A DNA stretch of 34,997 nt from Candidatus Kuenenia stuttgartensis. Its GTDB lineage: Bacteria > Planctomycetota > Planctomycetia > Planctomycetales > Planctomycetaceae. A program made the translations under genes and the position numbers. The notes under the pieces were generated by a model. The model had not been told where the DNA came from. It saw nothing but the letters and a program-made list of their open reading frames with translations, and made no database searches. The stretch covers positions 1 to 34,997 of the forward strand of contig CAMDRI010000047.1 of the NCBI GenBank assembly GCA_945906725.1, in the 5' to 3' direction. Positions 23,672 to 32,063 of the stretch are shown here, in pieces (position 1 is the stretch's first letter; each line of letters opens with the position of its first letter).

Positions 23672-26251
23672 TCAGTGGCGGAACAGGAATTCGTTGGTAT
23701 TGAGCAGCGCCCATTGGATGTCTTCCCAGGCAGTGCGTTTGTTGTTGGACTTGGTCACATGCTCGATTGCAGAGCGGGCTTCATCGGGGAGCGGTGGCCG
23801 AGACAGTGTTGCCAGGAATAATTCGGTTGCGATGTCGGCGTCGGACAAACTTTTCGCCAAAAGTCGGCCGAGACGGTTATCGGGCGCGCCGAGCTTGCCG
23901 AGTACAAAGGCACCGTTTTTCATTTCCAGCGCACGGGCCACGTTGAGGTCACTTTCGCGTTCGCACTCGCAAACGGCGTCTCGCGCCGGCTGGCCTAGCG
24001 CCTTCAGGAACGGATGTCGGTCCCATGAGGCATACCGACCGCCGGTGTAGATGACCTGCCCATCTGGAAGCTGTACGGCCCGCGTCCCCTCCGGCATTCC
24101 GGTGAACTTCTCCGGATCGCCGGTCGCGGTGCAAATCGCGTCGAGCAGCAATTCCGCCGTCAGCCGCTTCCGCCTGACAAGCGCGTGCGAAAAGTATTTT
24201 TCGTCTGGCTGATTGCCGGCGTTGGCGTGGGAGCTGAGCTGATACGTCCGCGAGTTGGCGATCAGGCGGACGACGTGCTTCACATCGTAGTTGCTCTTGA
24301 TGAACTCCCGAGCAAGAGCTTCCAGCAGCGCGTCATTGGCCGAGGGGTTCGAGTCGCGGAAGTCATCCGGCGGATCGACGATGCCCCGACCGAGCATGTG
24401 GAACCAAATCCGATTGACGGTAGCCCGTGCGAAGTACGGGTTCTCAGGCGAAGTGACCAACTTGGCCAAGACAGTGCGACGATCCGCGCCTGGCGAAATG
24501 ACCGGCGCGGGGAGACCCAGCACCTTGGGAGCCATCGATTTCCCGGACTGCGGATGAGTGACCTCTCCGTTGCCAGCCGAGTAGATCACGAGCGCGTTCT
24601 CCCGCAACTGCCAGGGATAGGGTTGCTTCGGGTTGCCTGGATTTTCCCCATCCGGCTCGGCCTTGAGTTGCGCGAACCAAGCCGCCATGTGGTGGTAGTC
24701 GTCTTGAGTCCAACGCTCGAACGGATGATTGTGGCACTTGGCGCATTGCAGTCGGATGCCGAAGAAAAGTTGCGCGGTGTTTTCCGCCAGGTTCTGTGCG
24801 CCCTGAACCACGGGGGCACCGTTGTCGTACGGCCCACGGAAATAGTTTGCAGGGGGATTGGTAAACGTGCTGCCGCTGGCCGTCAAAAGTTCGGAGACGA
24901 CTTCGTTCCACGGAGTGTTGCGTTCGATGTGGCTCCGCAGCCACTGCCGGTAGGCATGGCTCCCTTTGATCTGAATCGTCAAGCGATTCGAGCGCAGGAC
25001 GTCGAGCCATTTATACGCCAGGAAGTCGGCGAACTCGGATCGCTCCAGCAACAGGTCGATCAGCCTGGCACGCTTGTCGAACGCGGTATCTGCCAAAAAG
25101 ACGCGGCACTCGTCCGGCGTTGGCAAGATGGCGCAAAGATCAAGGTACGCCCGCCGCACGAATTCCTGGTCAGTGCAGAGATCGGCTGGGGGCAGATTCA
25201 TCGACTTGAGTTTCGCAAAGACGTGTCGATCCACGTCGTTGTGCTCGGGGGGATTCGGCCAGACGAAGCCGGGCTGCGGTTCGAGATAAGTCAGGCGGGC
25301 GCACTCGATGATGCTGAGATAGCGGCACAAGATGGCGGCCTCGCCCGCCTGCTTCATCTCCACCAAGCCGTTGGCATCGACGCTGGCGATGTTGTCGTCA
25401 CTGCTGCTGAAGGCGGTCAAACGGGTGACGTCGCGCGTGCTGCCGTCGGCAAAGTGGGCCAACACCGCCAGTTGTTGCCAACGAGCCGGCGAGGTCTGGA
25501 CTCGGCTGCCGGGGAGAACTTCGACCTTGGTCAGAGCCGGCGGTTCGGCGGAGTCGTTACGGACTCCTTCTTTCAACCAAGCGAGAACCGTCTCCTGCGG
25601 GACCGGATTGACCGACAACAGTCGCGGTCCTCCGGCGTGAGGGATCAGCCCCATCCCTTTCATCAGGATCAGGCTCTCCTCCGCATCGAACCGATTGGTA
25701 CGGCGGCCTTGAGCGGAGTTCGTCAACTCGAGGTAGTCGGCTGCGGGATCGTAGCCTCGCAGACTCAGCTTAAATCCGCCCCGCCCGCTGGGAATGCCGT
25801 GACAAGCCCCCGCATTGCAACCAGCCACATTGAGCGCCGCGATGAACTCATGCCGGAAGCTGACCGTCTGCGGTTTGTCGAAGTCTGTGACGATGATCGG
25901 GACGCGCGCCATCCGCTCTCCGGCCTGAATCACCAACGCCGTCTCGCCCGCCGCTTGAGCACGTAGCAATCCACCGCGGCTGATTTTCACGAGTTCGGGA
26001 GATTCCACCTTGAGTTCGCAGAAGCTCGTCAGGTCTCGCTCGCTGCCGTCGCTGTACCGTCCGGTCACCAGGATCTGTCGCATGGCGCGCGGCCCGGCCA
26101 AACGGATCGTTTCGGGCTGAACCACCAGAGAAACCGGACGGCCAACGCACTCGGCCTTGTCGGCTTGTTTCTCGGGTGATTCGGCGGCCAGAACAGAGGC
26201 CGTTACCAACCAAGCGGCTACGAACACGAACTTGCTCGTCAGAGGCTTCAT
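23672..26251 (-). CDS. DUF1549/DUF1553 secreted protein with bacterial Ig-like domains
   Basis: An 859-residue secreted protein. After a signal peptide (KFVFVAAWLVTASVLAAE) there are two bacterial Ig-like (BIG2) regions, about 40-125 (RQILVTGRYSDGSERDLTSF) and 245-320 (LAVLAHFADGSTRDVTRL). Between them is a haem-binding-like VAGCNAGACHGIPSG segment. DUF1549 follows with FVRRAYLDLCAILPTPDEC and RLQCAKCHNHPFERWTQDDY, then DUF1553 with ARATVNRIWFHMLGRGIVDPPDDF and WALLNTNEFLFRH at the end. This is the partner gene of the adjacent DUF1501. It lacks the PSCyt1 start of the 10533-13352 protein, so the two represent different subtypes. The role is unknown. Confidence 0.93.
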   Translation of the reverse strand: MKPLTSKFVFVAAWLVTASVLAAESPEKQADKAECVGRPVSLVVQPETIRLAGPRAMRQILVTGRYSDGSERDLTSFCELKVESPELVKISRGGLLRAQAAGETALVIQAGERMARVPIIVTDFDKPQTVSFRHEFIAALNVAGCNAGACHGIPSGRGGFKLSLRGYDPAADYLELTNSAQGRRTNRFDAEESLILMKGMGLIPHAGGPRLLSVNPVPQETVLAWLKEGVRNDSAEPPALTKVEVLPGSRVQTSPARWQQLAVLAHFADGSTRDVTRLTAFSSSDDNIASVDANGLVEMKQAGEAAILCRYLSIIECARLTYLEPQPGFVWPNPPEHNDVDRHVFAKLKSMNLPPADLCTDQEFVRRAYLDLCAILPTPDECRVFLADTAFDKRARLIDLLLERSEFADFLAYKWLDVLRSNRLTIQIKGSHAYRQWLRSHIERNTPWNEVVSELLTASGSTFTNPPANYFRGPYDNGAPVVQGAQNLAENTAQLFFGIRLQCAKCHNHPFERWTQDDYHHMAAWFAQLKAEPDGENPGNPKQPYPWQLRENALVIYSAGNGEVTHPQSGKSMAPKVLGLPAPVISPGADRRTVLAKLVTSPENPYFARATVNRIWFHMLGRGIVDPPDDFRDSNPSANDALLEALAREFIKSNYDVKHVVRLIANSRTYQLSSHANAGNQPDEKYFSHALVRRKRLTAELLLDAICTATGDPEKFTGMPEGTRAVQLPDGQVIYTGGRYASWDRHPFLKALGQPARDAVCECERESDLNVARALEMKNGAFVLGKLGAPDNRLGRLLAKSLSDADIATELFLATLSRPPLPDEARSAIEHVTKSNNKRTAWEDIQWALLNTNEFLFRH

Positions 26252-26412
26252 TGCGCATTCCTAACCCGGTCGCAAGCGAATCGCCGGATGGCTACAAGCA
26301 TAAGCGAATCAACCCAATCGATGGTAATCGCCGCTGGGAGTTGCGTCGAGCGGCGGACTCTCGAAACGCAGAGCGTTCTCGGGAGCTTGCTCGCTCGTTT
26401 TTTGCGAGAATT

Positions 26413-26433
26413 CCACAAGCTGACAACTTGTGG
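26413..26433. repeat. small hairpin upstream of FKBP region
   Basis: CCACAAG (26413-26419) and CTTGTGG (26427-26433) form a perfect 7-bp stem with a 7-nt loop, just before the small open frame at 26439. It lies in the region between the divergent DUF1553 and FKBP genes. Confidence 0.45.
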
Positions 26434-26438
26434 CTACG

Positions 26439-26546
26439 ATGTTCAACAAGCTGATCGTCAACGCCATCGCCGCTCTCAGCAAGAGCAGATGGCGGACCAC
26501 AATCATCAGTCTGGGTTTCCTCTCTATCTTACGGAGTCCATCTTGA
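26439..26546 (+). CDS. possible 35-residue leader peptide overlapping FKBP start
   Basis: A short open frame encodes a hydrophobic, basic peptide that begins MFNKLIVNAIAALSKSRWRT. Its TGA stop overlaps the TTG proposed as the FKBP start (shared TTGA at 26543-26546), an arrangement used for translational coupling. Its own ribosome-binding site is weak, and I do not recognise the sequence, so it may be chance. Confidence 0.25.
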   Translation: MFNKLIVNAIAALSKSRWRTTIISLGFLSILRSPS

Positions 26547-26959
26547 GCACTGACCAATCCAAAGTCGTCCCGTTTCCCGAGCCTCCCAAAGGGGCGGGAC
26601 CAATTGACCAACACGCTGCGAAGAGCTTTACCGAGACGAAGTCCGGGCTGAATTACCGTATCCTTCGCCAGGGCGCGGGAGCCACCCCCAAGGCGACCAA
26701 TACGGTGCGGGTCCACTATCACGGTTGGCTGGACAACGGAAAGGTCTTTGACAGTTCCTACCGGCGCAACGAAGACATTTCCTTTGGTCTGAATCAAGTC
26801 ATCAAAGGTTGGACGGAAGGGATGCAGCTTGTCGGTACTGGCGGCATGATCGAATTGCAGATCCCGTCGGACCTAGGATACGGGAACCGCGGAGCACCGC
26901 CGGATATTCCTCCGAAAGCCACGCTGCACTTTCTTGTGGAGCTGCTTGAAATGAAATAA
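26543..26959 (+). CDS. FKBP-type peptidyl-prolyl cis-trans isomerase
   Basis: A single FKBP domain, about 138 residues, accelerating proline isomerisation during folding. The core reads TVRVHYHGWLDNGKVFDSSY, VIKGWTEGMQLVGTGG and IPSDLGYGNRGAPPDIPP, with the family Tyr, Phe-Asp, Val-Ile-x-x-Trp and the C-terminal LHFLVELLEM strand. I propose TTG 26543 as the start: ACGGAG lies 6 nt upstream, and it gives a compact protein beginning MSTDQSKVVPFPEPP. An in-frame ATG at 26489 would add an 18-residue unsupported leader. No signal peptide is present with the TTG start, so it would be cytoplasmic. It is followed 42 bp later by a secreted hydrolase. Confidence 0.9.
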   Translation: MSTDQSKVVPFPEPPKGAGPIDQHAAKSFTETKSGLNYRILRQGAGATPKATNTVRVHYHGWLDNGKVFDSSYRRNEDISFGLNQVIKGWTEGMQLVGTGGMIELQIPSDLGYGNRGAPPDIPPKATLHFLVELLEMK

Positions 26960-27001
26960 GCCGGTGTGGTTTTTCGAACTCTTTTTTTAACGGAGCCCAG
27001 C

Positions 27002-27964
27002 ATGTCCAGACACTGCTTACTCTGCCTGTTCATGATCGTTGGTTTGTCCGGCCAGTTGGCTGTGGCTCAAGAGACCAAAGCCGAGAAGAAAGATTCGCCA
27101 AAGTCAGCGGTCAAAGCCCCGCCGAAGAATGTCATGCCGCCGACGCACGCCGATGTGCCCTACGGCAAGCACGAGCGGCAAGTGATCGACTTCTATCAAG
27201 CGAAATCGGACACACCGACTCCGCTTGTGTTCTACATTCACGGCGGCGGTTGGCAAGGCGGGAGCAAAACGGGGTTCAACGTGAAACCGTTTTTGGAAGC
27301 GGGCATCTCCGTCGCGGCGATCAACTATCGTTATGTGAAGAACGCCGTCGATGAAAAAGTCGAACCGCCGGTGAAGGCTCCGTTGCATGATGCCGCTCGC
27401 GCACTGCAGTTCGTACGCTCGAATGCCAAAGAGTGGAACATCGACAAAGTCCGCATCGGCGCGACGGGCGGTTCGGCGGGCGGTTGCTCGTCGTTGTGGC
27501 TCGCGCTCCATGACGACCTCGCGGATCCAAAGAGCGACGACCCGATCGCTCGCGAATCGACTCGCTTGTCCTGCGCGGCAGTGAATGGAGCTCAAGTGAC
27601 GCTCGACCCGATCCCGCTTCGCGAATGGATGCCGAATTACAGCTACGGCGCGCATGCCTTCGGTCTGAAGAGCCTCGATGACGTGAATCAGCAGCGAGAA
27701 AAGATCGCCGTTTGGATCAAGGAGTACTCGCCGATGTCGCATGTGACGAAAGATGATCCGGCGATCGGACTGTTCTACGGTGGTGTCGCCGGAGCCAAGA
27801 AGGGGGAAGAACATCCCGACCCGACGCACTCCCCGATGCTCGGCCTGATGCTGATGGAGACGCTCAACAGCGTCGGCGTCGAAGGTCACATGACTTACAA
27901 CGGTGGGCCAACTCCAAAGTACGCGAACGCAGTTGTGTTCTTGATCGAGAGGTTGAAGAAGTAG
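27002..27964 (+). CDS. secreted alpha/beta hydrolase (esterase/lipase type)
   Basis: A 320-residue alpha/beta hydrolase with a signal peptide ending near LAVAQE and a lysine-rich linker. The oxyanion motif IHGGGWQGG lies at about 79-87, the nucleophile elbow is GGSAGG with Ser158, and NYRYVKNA follows the first strands as in the BD-FAE/HSL-like esterases. A C-terminal histidine candidate is GHMTYNGG. ACGGAG precedes the ATG at 27002. Substrates are presumably esters on glycans or lipids, inferred from family only. It differs from the 16444 hydrolase in its longer linker and in a Gly-Gly-Ser rather than Gly-Phe-Ser elbow. Confidence 0.88.
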   Translation: MSRHCLLCLFMIVGLSGQLAVAQETKAEKKDSPKSAVKAPPKNVMPPTHADVPYGKHERQVIDFYQAKSDTPTPLVFYIHGGGWQGGSKTGFNVKPFLEAGISVAAINYRYVKNAVDEKVEPPVKAPLHDAARALQFVRSNAKEWNIDKVRIGATGGSAGGCSSLWLALHDDLADPKSDDPIARESTRLSCAAVNGAQVTLDPIPLREWMPNYSYGAHAFGLKSLDDVNQQREKIAVWIKEYSPMSHVTKDDPAIGLFYGGVAGAKKGEEHPDPTHSPMLGLMLMETLNSVGVEGHMTYNGGPTPKYANAVVFLIERLKK

Positions 27965-28020
27965 AAATGCTCTTCGCGGAATGATTCAGCGTACTGCGTC
28001 GCATCTTAGATGCGTTGCGG

Positions 28021-28209
28021 ACAGTCAACGGAGCCACCGACGATTTCGGCTACGAAGCACTTGAAAAGCCGGTGCATATCCACGACTGGAATGCCACGAT
28101 CCCGCACCTGCTGAATCTCGATCACGAACGCTTAACATTCCACTACGGCGGTCGCGACTTTCGTCTGACCGACGCGTACGTGAACATAGTGCCTGAGATT
28201 CTGGCGTAG
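28021..28209 (+). pseudogene. C-terminal remnant of a DUF1501 gene
   Basis: About 62 codons match only the tail of DUF1501 proteins: [31 protein letters not shown] and [19 protein letters not shown]. In a normal family member more than 400 residues precede this segment; here the frame opens only at 27985, after a stop, immediately behind the alpha/beta hydrolase gene. No ribosome-binding site is evident. A small CGCATC/GATGCG palindrome (28000-28014) lies at the junction. I take this as what remains after a deletion. Confidence 0.75.
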
Positions 28210-28304
28210 GCTTCCTTTGTCGCCGCTGGTCGCATTGCCGCAGGAGACGGTAATCTGAAGCACCGTCACCGCTTCGCACGCAATTCATAAGGATTTGGAC
28301 AACG

Positions 28305-29582
28305 ATGCTAAACAAAGTTCTGATTGCTACGGCTTGGTTGGTTTTCTTCGGAGCACGATTGGGATTCGCTGCAGATGCCGCGGACTGGCGCTCGTGGCGC
28401 GGACCGCTGGGGAATGGGAGCGTCGAACAGGGGAGCTATCCCGTATCATTCGGCGCGGACAAGTATCTCTGGCGGACTCAGTTGCCGGGCAAGGGTTGTT
28501 CAACGCCGGTCTTGCTCAAGGAGTTGATCTACCTGACATCGCCGGCCGATGGGAATGACGCCCTGCTCTGCTACGACTCTCATGGTGCCGAGAAATGGCG
28601 TGCGCTCTTCGGAAAAGAGAACGCTGGCAAGCATCGCAACGGTTCAGGGAGTAATGCGTCGCCGGTCACCGACGGGAAGGCGGTCTTCGTCTTCTTCAAG
28701 AGCGGCACGTTCGCGGCAGTGGAACTCGATGGAAAGGTCCGTTGGAAGACTGACCTCGTGGAGCGATTCGGGAAGGATACTTTGTTTTGGGATCATGGCA
28801 CTTCGCCCGTGCTGACTGAGAAATACGTCATCATGGCACGCATGCACCAAGGGGAGTCGTGGCTGGCCGCGTTTGACAAAGTGACGGGCGAAATGGCTTG
28901 GAAGGTCGCTCGCAATTATAAAACGCCGACGGAATGTGATCACGGCTATTCAACTCCCTTGGTCATTCAACACCAGGGAAAGGAATCGATCCTGGCTTGG
29001 GGTGCCGAACATCTCACGATTCACAACACGACCGATGGTCAGGTTTCCTGGTCGTGTGGCAACTTCAATCCCGACGCCAACAAGTTGTGGCCCGCAATCG
29101 CGACGCCAGTAATCGTCGGAGACATGGTGGTGATCGCCTACGGTCGCAACGATCGAGGCATCCCGCGACTGCATGGGGTTCGGCTGACGGGAAGCGGTGA
29201 TGTCACGCAGACCAATCATATCTGGAAACGAGACGATGTCGGCACGTTCGTCCCAACTCCCGTCGCTTACAAAGGCCGAGTGATCCTGGTTGGTGACAAA
29301 GGTGAAATCGAGAGCGTCGACCCCGCCACCGGCAAGACGATTTGGAAAAGCGAGTTCCCGAAGAACCGGGCGAACTTCTACGCCTCACCACTGATCGCCG
29401 GAGACAAGTTGTTCGCACCGCGTGAGGATGGAACCGTGTTTGTCGCAAGCATCGCCAACGACAAATTTGAATTGTTGGCCGAGAATGAGATGGCCGAATC
29501 CGTCATCGGCTCCCCCGTCCCGGCCTCGAACCGACTCCTCATCCGCGGCGAAAAACATCTGTTCTGCATCGCCTCAGAGTGA
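28305..29582 (+). CDS. PQQ-like beta-propeller repeat protein
   Basis: A 425-residue secreted protein, signal peptide MLNKVLIATAWLVFFGARLG to FAAD. The DWRSWRGPLGNGS opening and repeated blade motifs (ALLCYDSHGAEKWR, AAVELDGKVRWKTDL, AAFDKVTGEMAWKV, IESVDPATGKTIWKSEF) are those of PQQ-like/BamB-type propellers common in planctomycetes. It does not show a quinoprotein dehydrogenase active site, so a binding or scaffold role is more likely than catalysis. It is flanked by the DUF1501 remnant and the sugar-binding-like gene, all on the plus strand. Confidence 0.9.
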   Translation: MLNKVLIATAWLVFFGARLGFAADAADWRSWRGPLGNGSVEQGSYPVSFGADKYLWRTQLPGKGCSTPVLLKELIYLTSPADGNDALLCYDSHGAEKWRALFGKENAGKHRNGSGSNASPVTDGKAVFVFFKSGTFAAVELDGKVRWKTDLVERFGKDTLFWDHGTSPVLTEKYVIMARMHQGESWLAAFDKVTGEMAWKVARNYKTPTECDHGYSTPLVIQHQGKESILAWGAEHLTIHNTTDGQVSWSCGNFNPDANKLWPAIATPVIVGDMVVIAYGRNDRGIPRLHGVRLTGSGDVTQTNHIWKRDDVGTFVPTPVAYKGRVILVGDKGEIESVDPATGKTIWKSEFPKNRANFYASPLIAGDKLFAPREDGTVFVASIANDKFELLAENEMAESVIGSPVPASNRLLIRGEKHLFCIASE

Positions 29583-29699
29583 TCGTCTCAGCGATAGCCA
29601 ACTGATCCGCGGGGATGAATCTGTCCGTTTGTAAGAGGAAGGTCCTCTCAAAGCCCTGAGTTCTTAATCCTTCTGCCCGTTGCACCGAGGAGAGCTTCC

Positions 29700-30935
29700 A
29701 TGAAGTTGCTGCTGACGTACCACCAGGTTTTCACTGTGTTGATTGTGTTCGCCGTGACCGATGCTTTCGCCGACGACGCAAACGTGCGGACGATTCACGC
29801 GCAGCCGAGCTTTGTCGTTTCGACGAAGCAGGTGGAACTGGCAGTCACCGAATTGGGCGGACACATGGCTCCGGTCACGTTCTTTCGCAACTCGGATAAG
29901 CCGGTGCGGCCGTACTACGTCAGCCCGTGGCAGGACGAGAAGCCGACGGCCATGCCGGCTCCGGTGCTGGTGCCGTTGCGAGGCGACTTCTTCTGCATGC
30001 CGTTTGGAGGGAACTCGGACGAGGCCGCCGGCGAAAAGCATCCGCCGCATGGCGAGATCGTCGGCGCGAAATGGAAGCACGTTGGCACGAAGAAATCGGG
30101 GGACGTGACTACGCTCACGATGTCGATTGACACACAAGTGCGTCGTGGCCGAGTGACGAAAGAACTCTCGCTGATCGAGGCTCAGAACGTGATCTACTCG
30201 CGACACACGATTGATGGGTTTGCTGGTCGCGTACCGCTCGGACATCACGCGACGCTCGCGATGCCCGACAAAGAGGGAGCCGTGCGGCTCGCGGCCAGTC
30301 CGTTTCGATTCGGCATGACTTATCCCGGCACTTTCAGCGATCCGAAGCAGCGCGAGTATCAATCGCTGCTGCCGGGCGCGAAGTGGACGACGTTGACCAA
30401 AGTCCCGCTCGCCTGGAAAGGGGAGCCGGATGCGGACCTCACCAAGCTGCCGGCTCGGCAGGGGTATGCCGATCTGATTCAGCTCGTGAATGAACCGTGG
30501 GAGAAAACGAACGGCCCCGCTTGGATGACCGCGACGTTTGCCGAGGCCGGATACCTGTGGTTCTCGCTCAAAGATCCAGCCGTATTGAGCAGCACGGTGT
30601 TCTGGATCGAAAACCACGGCCGACACGGACATCCTTGGAACGGCCGCAACAATTGCCTCGGACTCGAAGATGTCACGGCACACTTTGCCGACGGGTTGGC
30701 GGCCTCCACTCGCGAGAACATCTTGAGCAAAGAAGGAATTGCCACCTCGATCGAACTCAAGGCGTCGCAGCCGACGACGGTGAATTACATTCAAGGCGCG
30801 GTCAAAATTCCCGACGGATTCGAGATGGTCAAGACGCTCGAATTCGCGCCGGGGCAAGTCACGTTTGTCTCAACGACTGGCCAGCGTGTGACCGCGCCAG
30901 TCCGACACGATTTTTTGAAAACCGGAAAGCTGTAA
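29700..30935 (+). CDS. secreted protein, possible galactose-mutarotase-like fold
   Basis: A 411-residue protein with a signal peptide (VFTVLIVFAVTDAFADD). I do not recognise a defined family. Segments such as VELAVTELGGHMAPVTFF, KPVRPYYVSPW and the later HHATLAMPDKEG and FRFGMTYPG suggest a beta-sandwich like those of aldose 1-epimerases, but catalytic His/Glu residues are not clear. GAGGAGA lies about 9 nt before the ATG. It is 50 bp upstream of the substrate-binding protein of the ABC transporter, so it probably belongs to that operon and may act on the same sugar outside the cytoplasm. Confidence is for the gene being real, not for the fold. Confidence 0.72.
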   Translation: MKLLLTYHQVFTVLIVFAVTDAFADDANVRTIHAQPSFVVSTKQVELAVTELGGHMAPVTFFRNSDKPVRPYYVSPWQDEKPTAMPAPVLVPLRGDFFCMPFGGNSDEAAGEKHPPHGEIVGAKWKHVGTKKSGDVTTLTMSIDTQVRRGRVTKELSLIEAQNVIYSRHTIDGFAGRVPLGHHATLAMPDKEGAVRLAASPFRFGMTYPGTFSDPKQREYQSLLPGAKWTTLTKVPLAWKGEPDADLTKLPARQGYADLIQLVNEPWEKTNGPAWMTATFAEAGYLWFSLKDPAVLSSTVFWIENHGRHGHPWNGRNNCLGLEDVTAHFADGLAASTRENILSKEGIATSIELKASQPTTVNYIQGAVKIPDGFEMVKTLEFAPGQVTFVSTTGQRVTAPVRHDFLKTGKL

Positions 30936-30985
30936 TCAGGGATCGGGTGTTCGACCCCGCCCCGAAACCTCAAACGAGAACAACC

Positions 30986-31978
30986 ATGAAAAACACACTT
31001 TGGTTTCTGCTCGCGAGCACATTGCTCTGCTCGCTGGGATGCGGCAAGGCGGACGAAGCCGTCAAGCCGTCAGGCTCGCCGACAACTGTGGTCACTCCTC
31101 CGACACCGAAGGGAACGATCGGCGTCTCCCTGCTGACGCTCGACAACCCGTTCTTCAAGGTCATCGGCGACAGCATCACGTCCGAGGGAAAAAAGCTCGG
31201 CTACGAAACGATCGTGGTCAGTGCCGACAAGGACGTCGCCAAGCAGAGCAATCAGATCAAGGACTTCATCGTCAAGAAGGTCAGCGCGATCGTGCTCAGC
31301 CCGTGCGATTCGAAGTCGATCATCCCCGTCATTCAAGAGGCGAATGCCGCAGGGATTCCGGTCTTCACTGTCGACATCCCCTGTAACGAACCGGGCGTGA
31401 AGATCGTCACGCAAGTCGCAACCGACAACTACGGCGGCGGCAAAGAGGCGGGGCACGCGATGATCGAGGCGCTCGGCGAAGCGGGGGGCAAGGTCGCCAT
31501 TTTGCACTTCAAACAGGCGGAATCCTGTCTGCTCCGTGTGAAAGGATTTCGCGAGGTCATTGATGAACACAACAAATCGGCCGCCTCGAAGATTGATCTC
31601 GTGACCGAACTCGAAAGCGGCGGAGCGAAGGACATGGGCTACAAGGCGGCCGAAGATTCGCTGCAAGCTCATGCCGATCTGCGAGGGATCTTCGCGATCA
31701 ACGATCCCGCCGCGCTGGGCGCGCGAGCCGCACTGGAGAAGGCCGGCAAAGCCAATCAAGTGTTGATCGTCGGCTTCGACGGCCAGCCGGAAGGAAAGCA
31801 AGCCATCAAGGAAGGAAAGATCTACGCGGACCCGATTCAGTTTCCCGACAAGATGGGTGTCGAAATCGTCGCCGCGATCGTGAAGCACTCGAAGGGTGAG
31901 GAACTCCCGCCGCAGATGCTGATCCCGACCAGCCTGTATCGCAAAGCGGACGCCGAGGCTGATCCCGATCTCAAGTAA
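30986..31978 (+). CDS. ribose-type sugar ABC transporter substrate-binding lipoprotein
   Basis: A 330-residue periplasmic-binding protein of the RbsB-like type (periplasmic binding protein domain 4). The leader ends LLCSLGCGKADE, a lipobox-like cysteine at residue 19, so it is probably anchored to a membrane. The body reads GTIGVSLLTLDNPFFKVIGD, ADKDVAKQSNQIKDFIVKKV, AIVLSPCDSKSI, GIPVFTVDIPC, VATDNYGGGKEAG and FAINDPAALGARAAL, the family pattern for pentose or other monosaccharide binding. The start ATG 30986 follows the preceding gene by 50 bp. It heads SBP, AroE-like, ATPase, permease. The inverted repeat at 31985-32056 starts 7 nt after its stop. Confidence 0.93.
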   Translation: MKNTLWFLLASTLLCSLGCGKADEAVKPSGSPTTVVTPPTPKGTIGVSLLTLDNPFFKVIGDSITSEGKKLGYETIVVSADKDVAKQSNQIKDFIVKKVSAIVLSPCDSKSIIPVIQEANAAGIPVFTVDIPCNEPGVKIVTQVATDNYGGGKEAGHAMIEALGEAGGKVAILHFKQAESCLLRVKGFREVIDEHNKSAASKIDLVTELESGGAKDMGYKAAEDSLQAHADLRGIFAINDPAALGARAALEKAGKANQVLIVGFDGQPEGKQAIKEGKIYADPIQFPDKMGVEIVAAIVKHSKGEELPPQMLIPTSLYRKADAEADPDLK

Positions 31979-31984
31979 TCTCTA

Positions 31985-32056
31985 CTGTCGCCGAATTCGT
32001 GAGACTTCGGTTGACGTTCGCGACAACACACCGAAGTCTCAAGACTTCGGCGACAG
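31985..32056. repeat. long inverted repeat between SBP and AroE-like genes
   Basis: The left arm 31985-32011 (begins CTGTCGCCGAATTCGTGAGA) pairs with 32030-32056 (begins ACCGAAGTCTCAAGACTTCG) at 25 of 27 positions with an 18-nt spacer. The right arm is itself palindromic (CCGAAGTCT/AGACTTCGG). It occupies nearly the whole gap between the two genes and has no T-tract. Confidence 0.8.
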
Positions 32057-32063
32057 GACGGAA

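Noticed and set aside
24185-25966. 593-codon open frame on the plus strand, opposite the DUF1549/DUF1553 gene
   Set aside because: The minus-strand gene has a signal peptide and recognisable domains across the whole stretch; the opposite frame is open because of GC-rich codon bias.
29664-30857. 397-codon open frame on the minus strand, opposite the secreted mutarotase-like gene
   Set aside because: The plus-strand frame has a signal peptide, a ribosome-binding site and balanced composition; the minus frame is Arg/His rich.
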